Positions 46,213 through 57,704 of a stretch of 64,000 bases of DNA are shown here, piece by piece. A program made the translations under genes and the position numbers. Positions within the stretch are counted from its first letter, which is position 1. Each line of letters starts with the position of its first letter. Origin of the DNA: Delphinapterus leucas (Eukaryota; Chordata; Mammalia; Artiodactyla; Monodontidae); contig NW_022098045.1 of NCBI RefSeq assembly GCF_002288925.2, forward strand, positions 1,624,237-1,688,236, given 5' to 3'. The notes under the pieces were generated by a model. It did not search any database. It was not told the DNA's origin and was given only the letters and a program-made list of their open reading frames with translations.

Positions 46213-47317
46213 ATGAGAAGACAGAGAAACACACAGAAGATTAGAGAGCAAGGTAAAAGCCCACCAGACCAAACAAATGAAGAGGAAATAGGCAGTCTAC
46301 CTCAGAAAGAATTCAGAGTAATGATAGTAAAGATGATCCAAAATCTTGGAAATAAAATGGAGAAAATACAAAAAGCATTTCACAAGGACCTAGAAGAACT
46401 AAAGAGGAAACAAAGAATGATGAACAACACAATAAATGAAATTAAAAATTTTCTAGGGCTTCCCTAGTGGCACAGTGGTTGAGAGTCTGCCTGCCGATGC
46501 AGGGGGCACAGGTTCGTGCCCCGGTCCGGGAAGATCCCACATGCCGTGAAGCGGCTGGGCCCATGAGCCATGGCTGCTGAGCCTGCACATCCAGAGCCTG
46601 TGCTCCACAATGGGAGAGGCCACAACAGTGAGAGGCCCACGTACCGCAAGAAAAAAAAAAATTCTCTAGAAGGAATCAATAGCAGAATAACTGAGGTAGA
46701 AGAACAGATAAGGGACCTGGAAGATAAAATAGTGGAAATAACTACTGCAGAGCAGAATAAAGAAAAAAGAATGAAAAGAATTGAGGACAGTCTCAGACAC
46801 TTCTGGGACAACATTAAACACACGAACATTCAAATTATAAGGGGTTCCAGAATAAGAAGAGAAAAAGAAAGGGACTGAGAAAATATTTGAAGAGATTATA
46901 GTTGAAAACTTCCCTAAAATGGGAAATCAAAGAGTCAATCAAGTCCAGGAAGCAGAGAGTCCCATACAGGATAAATCCAAGGAGACACACACCAAGACAC
47001 ATATTAATCAAACTATCAAAAACTAAATACAAAGAAAAAATATTAAAAGCAGCAAGGGAAAACCAACAAATAACATACAAGAGAATCCCCAAAAGGTTAA
47101 CAGCTGATCTTTCAGAAGAAACTCTGTAAGCCAAAAGGGAGTGGAAGGACATATTTAAAGTGATGAAAGGGAAAAACTTACAACCAAGATTACTCTACCC
47201 AGCAAGGATCTCATTCAGATTCAATGGAGAAATTAAACCTTTACAGACAAGTCAAAGCTAAGAGAATTCAGCACCACAAAACCAGCTTTACAACAAATGC
47301 TAAAGGAACTTCTCTAG
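46213..47317 (+). pseudogene. L1 ORF1 relic, interrupted by a SINE
   Basis: The ORF starts at ATG 46213 (MRRQRNTQKIREQGK...). The N-terminal coiled-coil region is open for 80 codons, through EEEIGSLPQKEF and LEELKRKQRMMNNT, until the SINE insertion at 46457. The frame resumes at about 46657 (LEGINSRITEVEEQIRDLEDK...). It then suffers a frameshift near 46845 and a stop near 46880; the rest, with KAAREN-type residues at 46902-47129, lies in another frame. The original stop is TAG at 47315-47317. It had a better-preserved N-terminal half than the copy at 9992. Confidence 0.87.
46457..46656 (+). mobile_element. CHR-type SINE (short form, sense), nested in the L1 ORF1
   Basis: Complete copy with head GGGCTTCCCTAGTGGCACAG, B-box GGTTCGTGCCCC, body 'gagccatggctgctgagcct' and an A tail. 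Flanked by A-rich ATTTTCTAG (left, to 46456) and ATTCTCTAG (right, from 46661), the duplicated ORF1 target. Several CpGs have decayed, so it is older than the copy at 22854. Confidence 0.95.
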
Positions 47318-47375
47318 GCAGGAAACACAAAAGAAGGAAAAGAACAACAATAACAAACACAAAACAATTGAGAAA

Positions 47376-50300
47376 ATGGTAATCAGAACACACATATTAA
47401 TAACTACCATAAATGTAAATGGATTAAATGCTCCCACCAAAAGACATAGACTGGCTGAATGGATACAAAAATAAGACCATATATACGCTGCCTATAAGAG
47501 ACCTACTTCAGACTGAGCGACACATACAGACTGAAAGTGAGGGGATGGAAAAAGATATTCCATGCAAATGGAAATCAAAAGAAAGCTGGAGTAGCAATTC
47601 TCATATCACACAAAATAGATTTTAAAACAAAGACTATTACAAGAGACAAAGAAGGGCACTACATAATGATCAAGGGGTCAATCCAGGAAGAAGATATAAC
47701 AATTGTAAATATTTATGCAGCCAACATAGGAGCACCTCAAAACACAAGGCAAATGCTAAGGGCCATAAAAGGAGAAATCGACAGTAACACAACCATAGTA
47801 GGGGACTTCAACACCCCAGTTTCACCAATGAACAGAGCAACAAAAATGAAAATACATAAGGAAACACAAGCTTTAAATGACACATTAAACTTAAGGATGG
47901 ACTTAATTGATATTTATAGGACATTCCATCCAAATACAACAGAATACACTTTCTTCTCAAGTGCTCATGGAATATTCTCCAGAAAGACCATATCTTGGGT
48001 CACAAATCAAGCCTTGGCAAATTTAAGAAAATTGAAATCATATCAAGTATCTTTTCTGACCACAACACTATGAGACTAGAAATCAATTACAGGAAAAAAT
48101 CTGTAAAAAATACAAACATATGGAGGCTAAACAATACACTACTAAATAATCAAGAGATAACTGAAGAAATCAAAGAGGAAATCCAAAAATACCTAGAAAC
48201 AAATGACAATGAAAACATGACAACCCAAAACATATGGGATGCAGCAATTCTAAGGGGATCAAAGGGGAAGTTTATAGCAATATAATCCTACCTCAAGAAA
48301 CAAGAAACATATCAAATAACCAACCTAACCTTACACCTAAAGCAATTAGAGAAAGAAGGACCAAAAAAACCCCAAAGTCAGCAGAAGAAAAGAAATCATA
48401 AAGATCAGATCAGAAATAAATGAAAAAGAAATGAAGGAAACAATAACAAAGATCAATAAAACTAACAGCTGGGTCTTTGAAAACAAAAACAAAATTGATA
48501 AAACATTAGCCAGACTCATCAAGAAAAAAAGGGAGGAGACTCAAATCAACAGAATTAGAAATGAAAAAGGAGAAGTATCAACTGACACTGCAGAAGTACA
48601 AAGGATCATGAGAGATTACTACAAGCAGCTCTATGCCAATAAAATGGACAACATGGAAGAAATGGACAAATTCTTAGAAAAGCATAGCCTTCCGAGACTG
48701 AACCAGGAAGAAACAGAAAATATAAACAGACCAATCACAAGCACTGAAATTGAGACTGATTAAAAATCTTCCAACAAACAAAAGCCCAGGAGCAGATGGC
48801 TTCACAGGTGAATTCTATCAACATTTAAAGAAGAGCTAACACCTGTCCTTCTCAAGCTCTTCCAAAATATAGCACAGGGAGGAAGGCTCCAAACTCATTC
48901 TAGGAGGCCACCATCACCCTGATACCAAAACCAGACAAAGATGTCACAGAGAAAGAAAACTACAGGCCAATATCACTGATGAACACAGATTCAAAAATCC
49001 TCAACAAAATACTAGCAAACAGAATCCAACAGCACATTAAAAGGATCATACACCATGATCAAGTGGGGTTTATCCCAGGAATGCAAGGATTCTGCAATAT
49101 ACACAAATCAATCAATGTGATAAACCACATTAACAAACTGAAGGAGAAAAACCATATGATCATCTCCATAGATGCAGAAAAAGCTTTCAACAAAATTCAA
49201 CACCAATTTATGATAAAAACAGTCCAGAAAGTAAGCGTAGAGGGAACTTACCTCAACATAATAAAGGCCATATATGACAAACCCACAGCCAATATCATCC
49301 TCAATGCTGAAAAACTGAAACCATTTCCACTAAGATCAGGAACAAGACAAGGATGTCCACTCTCACCACTCTTATTCAACATAGCTTTGGAAGTTTTAGC
49401 TACAGCAATCAGAGAAGAAAAAGAAATAAAAGGAATCCAAATCAGAAGGGAAGAAGTAAAGCTGTCACTGTTTGCAGACGACATGATACCATACATAGAG
49501 AATCCTGAAGGTGCTACTAGATAACTACTAGAGCTAATCAATGAATTTGGTAAAGTAGCAGGATACAAAATTAATGCACAGAAACCCCTGGCATTCCTAT
49601 ACACTAATGATGAAAACTCTGATAGAGAAATTAAGGAAACACTCCCATTTACCACTGCAACAAAAAGAATAAAATATCTAGGAATAAACCTACCTAAGGA
49701 GACAAAAGACCTGTATGCAAAAACTATAAGACACTGATGAAATTAAAGATGATACAAACATATGGAGAGATATACCATGTTCTTGGATTGGAAGAATCAA
49801 CATTGTGAAAATCACTATACTACTCAATGTAATGTACAGATTCCGTGCAATCCCTATCAAACTACCAATGGCATTTTTCACAGAACTAGAACAAAAAATT
49901 TCACAATTTGTATGGAAACACAGAAGACCCCGAATAGCAAAAGCAATCTTGAGAAAGAAAAACGGAGCTGGAGAAATGAGGCTCCCAGACTTCAGACTAT
50001 ACTACAAAGCTACAGTAATCAAGACAGTATGGTACTGGCACAAAAACAGAAGTATAGCTCAATGGAACAGGGTAGAAAGCCCAGAGATCAACCTATGCAC
50101 ATATGGTCATCTTATTTTTATAAAGGAGGCAAGAATATACAATGGAGAATAGACATCCTCTTCAATAAGTGGTGCTGGGAAAAATAGACACCTAAAGACT
50201 GAAATTAGAACATGCCCTAACACCATACACAAAAATAAACTCCAAATGGATTAAAGACCTAAATGTAAAGCCAGACACTATCAAACTCTTAGAGGAAAAC

Positions 50301-51185
50301 ATAGGCAGAACACTCTATGACATAAATCACAGCAAGACCCTTTTTGACCCACCTCCTAGAGAAATGGAAATAAAAACAAAAACAAACAAATGGAACCTAA
50401 TGAAGCTTAAAAGCTTTTGCACAGCAAAGGAAACCATAAACAAGACAAAAAGACAACCCTCAGAATGGGAGAAAGTATTTGCAAATGAAGCAACTGACAA
50501 AGGATTAATCTCCAAAATTTACAAGCAGCTCATGCAGCTCAATATCAAATAAACAAACAACCCAATCCAAAAATGCGTAGAAGACCTAAATAGACATTTC
50601 TCCAAAGAAATATACAGATTGCCAACAAACACATGAAAGGATGCACAACATCACTACTCATTAGAGAAATGCAAATCAAAACTACGATGACGTATCACCT
50701 CACACCAGTCAGAATGGCCATCATCAAAAAATCTACAAACAATAAATGCTGGAGATGGGGTGGAGAAAAGGGAGGGAACCCTCTCGCACTCTTGCTGGGA
50801 ATGTAAATTGATATAGCCACTATGGAGAACAGTATGGAGGTTCCTTAAAAAAACTAAAAATAAAACTACCATATGACCCAGAAATCCCACTACTGGGCAT
50901 ATGCCCTGAGAAAACCATAATTCAAAAACTGTCATGTACCACAATATTCATTACAGTTCTATTTACAATAGCCAGGACATGGAAGCAAGCTAATGTCCAT
51001 TGACAGATGAACAGATAAAGAAAATGTGGCACATATATACAATAGAATATTACTCAGCCATAAAAAGAAACGAAATTGAGTTATTTGTAGTGAGGTGGAT
51101 GGACCTAAAGTCTGTCATATAGAGTGAAGTAAGTCAGAAAGAGAAAAACAAATACCATATGCTAACACATATATATGGAATCTAA
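47376..51185 (+). pseudogene. L1 ORF2 relic (endonuclease / reverse transcriptase), broken
   Basis: The full ORF2 extent is present. The endonuclease domain begins at 47376, but the LQETH motif has become stop-E-T-Y at about 47500 and a base is lost nearby. The rest is open at 47537-48073, with GDFNTPVS, and at 47995-48285, where the SDHN catalytic motif is intact. RT parts: 48431-48763 is ended by a two-base loss in the segment that reads ETVIKNL in the other copy; 48979-49524 keeps the FADD active site at 49471-49482, ended by an AAA-to-TAA type stop. C-terminal pieces lie at 49762-50187 and 50364-50552. The ORF ended at the TAA at 51183-51185. Compared with the copy at 10940 it keeps SDH and FADD, but not QETH. 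Confidence 0.93.
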
Positions 51186-51552
51186 AAAAAAAAAAAAGGT
51201 TCTGAAAAACTTAGCGGCAGGACAGGAACAAAGACACAGAAGTAGAGGATGGACTTGAGGACACGGGGAGGGGGAAGGGTCAGCTGGGATGAAGTGAGAG
51301 AGTAACATGGACATATATACACTACCAAATATAAAATAGATAGCTAGTGGGAAGCAGCTGCATAGCACAGGGAGATCAGCTCGGTGCTTTGTGACCACCT
51401 AGAGGGGTCAGATAGGGAGGATGGGAGGCAGACTCAAGAGGGAGTAGATATGGGGATATATGCATAGGTATAGCTGGTTCACGTTTTTATAAAGCAGAAA
51501 CTAACACACCATTGTACAGCACTTATACTCCAATAAAGATGTTAAAAAAAAA

Positions 51553-53180
51553 AGTCTGTTCTCAGCACTCTTATTTAAGACAGTGCAAGAAGAGGACATA
51601 AAAACATTCAGATTAAAAAGGAAGAAATAAAACTGTCCTTAATTCCAGATGATATGGTTGTCTATGAAGGTACACATGCAAAAATCAGGTATATTTTTAT
51701 ATAAGCAATGAACACATGGGCACTAAAATTTAAAAGCAACACCACTTACAACCATTCAGGGAAAAAAAGATGAAGTAGTAGGTATAAATCTAAGAAAAGA
51801 TGTACAGGATATATATATGCTGAAGACTACACAACGCTGATGAAAGAAATCAAAGAAGATCTAAATAAATGAAAAGATATACTGTGATCATGGATTGAAG
51901 GTTGAACATAGCAAAGATGTCAATTCTCCACAAATTTTTATACAAGTGTAATACAATTCCTCTCAAAATCCAAGCAAGATTTTTCATAGATATAAACAAT
52001 ATTACTCTGAAATTTATACAGAAAGGCAAAGGAACTAGGATTGCTAAAGCAATTTTTAAAAAGAATAAAGTGGAAGTAATCTGTCTAAATAGATTAGACT
52101 AAATATACAGACTAAAACTACAGAATTTCTAGGAAACAAAGCATTTTGAGTTTGTCAAGGATTTCTTAAATGGGACACAAAGATCATAAAATAAAAGAAA
52201 ACATCAAAAAATTAGACTTAAAAAAATTTTTTAAATTGTGCTCTAAAAAAGAGCATAGTTGCAGACAGAATAAAATAAAATATTATTATCCAAAATAGAA
52301 AAAGAATTCTTAACTTCAAGAAGACAATCCGTTTTTTAAAATCAGCAAAAGATTTGCACATCTCCAAAGGAAGATATGTGGAGGACAAATACACACACAG
52401 AAAAAGTACTCAACATCACCAATCATTGCAGCAATGAAAATAATCAAAACTTTTATGAGATATCCTTACACACACATAAGAACAACTAAAATTAAAAAGA
52501 CTGACATTACCTAATGCTGGCAAGGATACAGAGGAACTGGAACTCTCTTACTTTGCTGTGAGCAATGAAAAGTGGTAAGGCCAGTTCATAAAATAGTTTG
52601 GCAGTTTGTTATAAAGTTAAACATATACTTATTATATGATCCAGCAATTCTACTCCTAAATATTTATTTAAACAGAGTGAAAACCTGTCCACACAAAGAC
52701 TTCTACTCTAATGCTCATGGCAGCTTTATTTGTAATAACCAAAAAACTAGATGAATCTAAAGGTCTCTTTTGATGAATAAACAAATTTTGATGCATCCAT
52801 ACAGTGGAATAGTATTTTGCAATAAAAATACACAAATTATGGATTCATCAAGAACATGGCTGAATCTCAAAACCATTATGATAATTGGAAGGCAACATAC
52901 ACACACACACGCACACAAAATACCTACTACATGATTTCATTTGTATAAAATTCTAGAAGAGGCAAAATTATAGTGAAAGAAAGCAGATCAGTGGTTGCTG
53001 GAAGTGCAGGAAGGGAACTGACTGCAAAGGCTCACGAGGGAACTTTTTAAAAATCATGATGTGGTGATGGCTCCATGACTGTATACAATAGTTAAAATTT
53101 ATCAAACAAATTTTGCCTAAAATTGGTGAATATCACTGTATCTGAGTTATACCTCAACAAATCTTAGTTTTTAAATTCTA
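51553..53180 (+). mobile_element. Old L1 (L1M), right part of the interrupted copy
   Basis: It picks up where 42836-45195 stopped: 'tctgttctcagcactcttat', then 'aaggaagaaataaaactgtc', 'ccagatgatatggttgtcta' (the FADD region, here PDDMV-like), 'tatactgtgatcatggattg', and the C-terminal ORF2 part with 'aaactctcttactttgctg' type text. It continues into the 3' UTR with 'cagatcagtggttgctggaa', 'gactgcaaaggctcacgagg' and the end 'tgagttatacctcaacaaat'. Strongly diverged. Confidence 0.85.
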
Positions 53181-53419
53181 TAGCTAAACTAAATCTTCTA
53201 GTCTTGGTTAGGCAAGATGAGTGATTAATCTTTTAATAAACGTTTTAGTTTTATTTCTATTTCTGGCAAGCCCTTCCCTCTTTTATTTCTCTTCTTCCCA
53301 GAAGAATAACAATCCCTCAACAATTAATTCCAAGAAACACACTCTTCATTTATCTCCAAGTTAGACAGAAACACACTTCGTCTACCCTGGTGTCAAGTGG
53401 AAAACAAATCTGTTGCTAA
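53181..53419. other. Unique sequence, no gene seen
   Basis: Short spacer with no recognised feature. Confidence 0.4.
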
Positions 53420-53778
53420 CAGTGGTTCTCAGAGAGGTCTACACTGCCCCTACTGTGCATCCTCACTGCAAAAGAATATACTGATTTGGAAAAAAGTGCA
53501 GGTGGGACAAGGAGTGCCCAGATCTCATTAAGATAGCATTTATTTGCCACATTCCTATTCTAATATCCTTTGCTCCTAATCCCTTCCCCATACAATCTAC
53601 CCCAATTCCATTCTCTCTTAAACACATCAGAATTACTGTAATGTGTAAAAAAGGAAAGCAAAAGAATAATAAATCCTTGAAAACCTAACAATAAATTATA
53701 GAACATGTTGCATATAAAGGTACTATCCTAGTTTCTCTCATATGTGAAATTCTTCAAGTGATGTCCTGAGAACTACTG
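53420..53778. mobile_element. Possible hAT-type MITE (13-bp inverted ends)
   Basis: The stretch opens with CAGTGGTTCTCAG and closes with CTGAGAACTACTG, inverted copies of each other at 12 of 13 positions and typical of mammalian hAT-Charlie ends. No convincing 8-bp flanking duplication is visible (GTTGCTAA versus GCCTCCTT), and I cannot match the interior to a named family. The call is tentative. Confidence 0.35.
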
Positions 53779-55220
53779 GCCTCCTTGTTTCTTTTAAATA
53801 TTTAATTTTTTCAGTATCACTCATTAAACAAACATATACCTTTACCTTTTCAAATTTCAGAAGGCTGACCCTCTACATTTTACCAGAATATTCCTGAGTA
53901 GAGCAGGCTCAAAGCAGAAGAGCAAAAGACCAAGAGACAGATGAGTGTGTCTGAATCTCATTAAGGCACAGATGGAGTTACATTTGAGTCACTGCATCTG
54001 CTCTACATTCCTATACCAGACTAGAGATGAGGTCAGGAAAATTCAACTCCCTCGAACTTCTATACTCACCTTAGCAGAAATGGGGTGCACCTCCCAAGCT
54101 ACTCACAGCAAATTTGCTGTGCCCACAAGTTTCATATAGGAAAAATCAGGAATTTCCCCAGTTGGTGAAGATAGGCATCATGGCAGGAAGTGTGCAAAGA
54201 GTGATGATAAGGGTTATTACTGTTATGATTATATCCTAGATTTAAGGTGGACACCTGAAAGATACTCAAGTAACAAAGCCGTCAAACGGTAGCTATAGAC
54301 CATTCTTGGGAATAGATTTCTAAAAGCGTAAGCCCAAACAATTCTCTTCAGTTTGAAAAATGCTGGATTATTTCTCCTTTTATCTATTTCCCACATTACA
54401 AAATTTTTTAAAAACCAAGCATCTGTATGGGATTGGTATGCTCAAGACTCTTGAAAATAACTGTGTGAAATGTTAAGTTAGATGAAATGGATTAAAAGGA
54501 GAAATGCAGCCTGTTAAACTTCTGATTATTTCTGCAGCCAACCAGGTTTTCATTAAGCCTTGGGCATGTGGGTTTGTGATTATTTTCATGATAACAAACA
54601 CTAAAACAGGAGAATAAGATCTGCAGTTTAAAGAATACAATCCTCCAAAATTTCTCCACATAGTCCAATATGCTGTTCTTGCATATCTTCCAGCTCTGTT
54701 ATTCCCTTTCTTGTGCTAATCACAGCCATTCATTCACAAAAGGCTTAAGCTAAAAATTTTTATAGTTTAGGCTAAAATTCAGTTATCAAGTAGTGATTTC
54801 AGATCTGGTATAAATTTTAAAAATTTGAGCAGATCATGAAAAATAGACAATAAATCAAACTTATGTGTATTCCAGTACAAAAGGTTAGTAAGTTTGCCTG
54901 CGTCATCTTCAAGCCTTAATTATCTGCATTATGGTTTAACGGGTTATCAACTTTTTTAAAGATCAATGAGAAAATATGTTCACAATAAAGTCATTCAAAG
55001 AGTATCTTTCTACCAGTTCTATTACTTCCCAACTTTCCATTTTTTGAGTTTCGTTAATTTCCAACCCCTGATTTCTTTTCTTTTCTCTCCTGAGATGTAC
55101 TTCCTGATCCTAACCATGTTTACATTTTTAATACCTTCTAAATTTCTAACAGAAATAACAACCATGTATCTAACTTCAAGAAAGCACTGTGTGCAGATTT
55201 ACATGTTATCTTAGTTTAAG
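53779..55220. other. Unique AT-rich sequence, no gene seen
   Basis: No repeat or coding-like frame recognised. Short frames at 53945-54139, 54473-54661 (minus) and 54966-55214 look random. Confidence 0.4.
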
Positions 55221-55224
55221 TCAG

Positions 55225-55385
55225 ACCAAAAAACCTCTATAATAAATACTATTCCTGCTTTATAAATAAGGAAACTATGACCTACAGAAATCAATTAATC
55301 TTGTCCAATGTAACAAAGTTTCTAGATGGCAGAGCCAGGCTTTATCTAGTTCTAATTTACTTCAAAACCCAGTACTTAACTTCGT
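55225..55385 (+). mobile_element. MIR SINE remnant (sense)
   Basis: 'ttataaataaggaaactatg', then 'acctacagaaatcaattaat', 'tagatggcagagccaggctt' and 'caaaacccagtacttaact' follow the MIR core. Diverged. Confidence 0.65.
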
Positions 55386-56034
55386 CATCATGGTCAGTAT
55401 AGACCAACCTAGTTAAACTAACATATTTTGATATTCATACACTTTACCTATATCCCTGCTTATCAGTCCAGTACAGAGAGGCCTGACCCCCATTTGCAAA
55501 TACAAGTTTTTGAACTGGAGGTTCTATGTCTGTTTCACAAAGGCAACTGACAATCTAGCTCTCTAATGCATCTCTGAAGCAAGAGCCCTCCAATGTTAAT
55601 AAATTCAGGGCTTTGGATATGTATTTTTTAGAGTGCATCAAGGGGACCAAAAGCTAGTAAAATCAAACTTTCAAATACGCAGATTTCTGATATCAAAAAG
55701 TTGAATCAAAAATAGGAGAAAAAATGTATCTTCTCCAAAACAGCTGAATTACCAGATGGAAGAAAGAGTTTAAGAAAAAGAGTGTCAAGTTCATAATTTG
55801 AGGGAAGAATCTAGGCTTTCGACAGTCAATGCACTCATTAGAACAGCTGGTATGACAGCTTGAATGGGATATTTCACCCCTACTCTCTGATGCTTTTCAC
55901 TTCTCATCTGCTCTATCACTTCCTAATTCCTCCTCTCATGTCGTTAGTTTAAAAACGTGGTAGGGCAAAATACAGTCTTGCAAATAATAAATGTTCAATA
56001 AACTATCATTGTTGACTGGATTTAATGAAAACTG
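55386..56034. other. Unique sequence, no gene seen
   Basis: A short 'aataaatgttcaataaacta' at about 55987 recalls an L2 or MIR tail but is too brief to call. Otherwise nothing recognised. Confidence 0.35.
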
Positions 56035-56170
56035 TGCTCATTCACCACTTTCATTTTATGGATGAGAATTTAAAAAAAAAAGATACTGAGAGGTTGAATT
56101 TTTCACAAAGTCACAAGAGGAGAAGCAGCATGCCTACTCTATGTCAGATGTTGGTCTAGAGGTTTTAAAT
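56035..56170 (+). mobile_element. MIR SINE remnant (sense)
   Basis: 'ttcattttatggatgagaat', an A run, 'gatactgagaggttgaattt' and 'cacaaagtcacaagagga' correspond to the MIR core in order. An expanded A run interrupts it. Confidence 0.55.
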
Positions 56171-57574
56171 TCTTTATAAAAGGTACGGTGACTCTTAGAT
56201 CATCATCTTTTTCTCAGGAAACATGACTCATTAGAAATATGTACATTAGCAGGTTACACTGACTAAATGTTCAGAAAAATAAACAGAAGACAATAAAGGA
56301 AGAAAAAGCTAACAGATTTTCTTCTCTCTAGAGAAGGAAAAAAGGATGCCTGTGCTTAAAATAGGTCCTTAAAATTTTGCAGGAAGTAATTTCACTCCAT
56401 TGCAAGAATCAATGACCTTCTGAAGAGGTGGCCTGAAGCCAAAAACAACCCAATAGATGAGACTGAAGGGGAGAGTCACAGGGCCAACCAGCAAAGCAAA
56501 ATTTTAGTAGCAAATACTAAGAGAGATAGAAGCCCCAGGCAACATACATAGATAATCAGTTACCTCATTCTGTAACTATCACCTTTGTTTCCAGATTTCT
56601 GAGGAGTGCACAGTCCATGGGGCAGTGACTCATTAACAATACCTTCCCCTCCATATTCAGTGTTTTATTTTCTCCCTTTACATATAAACCAAAGCATATC
56701 ACTGTAAAGTCAGGTTTTATATGCTGACTAGCACAGAACCAAACAAACCTGGTATATATTAATTAGTAAAGAGCCCTATTCTGCTAAAAAGAGTCTAATA
56801 ATCTAAATAAGCGCTACCATCAATAAGAACTCTGATGCATTCATAAAGCTTGATTTGTGAAAACTTTGGCCCTTTCCTTATCTATCATATTCTTGGCCAC
56901 ATTTGAAGTAGAGAAAAAAAAATAAAGAACTGTCCAAATCTTATGCACTTTGTGTTTGAGTCCCCAAATTTCTATACATGTTACTAGAGCCAGAAAAGTT
57001 ACACAATTCAGTTTCTTATTACTCAAATTGAAAAGGCTATGTTTACACTGTTAAGAAACTTACACTTTCTATACTATTACCTTTGTGTTTAGAAAGAATG
57101 CAGGTGGCATTCACTACCTTTTTGTAGAAAAGGGAAAAATATGAGAAGGGAAATTCTGTCATACCACTTCAAAACTTTGTTGAGGCTACAACGCATGTAA
57201 TAACAATTCCAAAATAAATAGCTAGAAAATAATCTAGTCACACCTACTCATTTCAGTTCAATTATTTCTTAATTACCTGCAGCAAACCCCACCCCCAACC
57301 TTCCCACAGTAACCCACATCCACTAGGTGTGCTGTCAACCCAGATCCTGAGAACTTTACAAACAATTTAGGGAAAAGACTTTCTTGGAATATATATATCA
57401 GCATGGTAGAAAGAAAAATGCATAAACCAGACCTACTAAGCAAGAATTTTGCATGAATACAAATTAACACATTATTTCCTAGTTCAATTCAGCACTGTGT
57501 CTGTTCTACTTCTTCCCATATAAGCAATCTTGTCCACCACACACATACCATGTGCCCACTATGTGCCTGTCATT
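56171..57574. other. Unique AT-rich sequence, no gene seen
   Basis: No repeat family or coding-like frame recognised. Confidence 0.4.
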
Positions 57575-57704
57575 ATGCTAAGTTAGCTAGGGATAGAAGA
57601 TGACTCTGGTGGGAAAGCTTTTTCCTCATTTCTTCCATTTATGCTAAGTGCTAGGGATAGAAGATGACTATGATGGGAAAGCTTTTTCCTCATTTCTTCC
57701 ATTT
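57575..57704. repeat. Local tandem duplication, about 66-bp unit
   Basis: Two abutting copies: 57575-57640 (66 bp) and 57641-57704 (64 bp). They differ by a 2-bp indel near the start and about two substitutions. The unit includes 'gctagggatagaagatgact' and 'gggaaagctttttcctcatt'. High identity indicates a fairly recent event. Confidence 0.93.

Larger units (their letters stand above)
45572..51551 (+). mobile_element. Young L1 LINE with internally shortened (apparently spliced) 5' UTR
   Basis: A 6.0-kb L1 with an intact 5' start (GTGGGAGACCTTCAAGATGG), 5' UTR, ORF1 from 46213, ORF2 from 47376, a 3' UTR with CAATAAAG and a poly-A at about 51543-51551. Its 5' UTR is only about 641 bp against 2165 bp in the copy at 7827. 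The first 144 bp align to that copy up to AAAAG at 45715 (equivalent to 7971). Sequence then resumes with CCATGTGGCTGA at 45716, equivalent to TCGTGTGGCTGA at 9493. The missing 1521 bp begins GCAAGA and ends CTGAG after a T/C tract, as an intron would. A CHR SINE interrupts ORF1. Both ORFs are broken, so this copy is dead. Confidence 0.93.
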
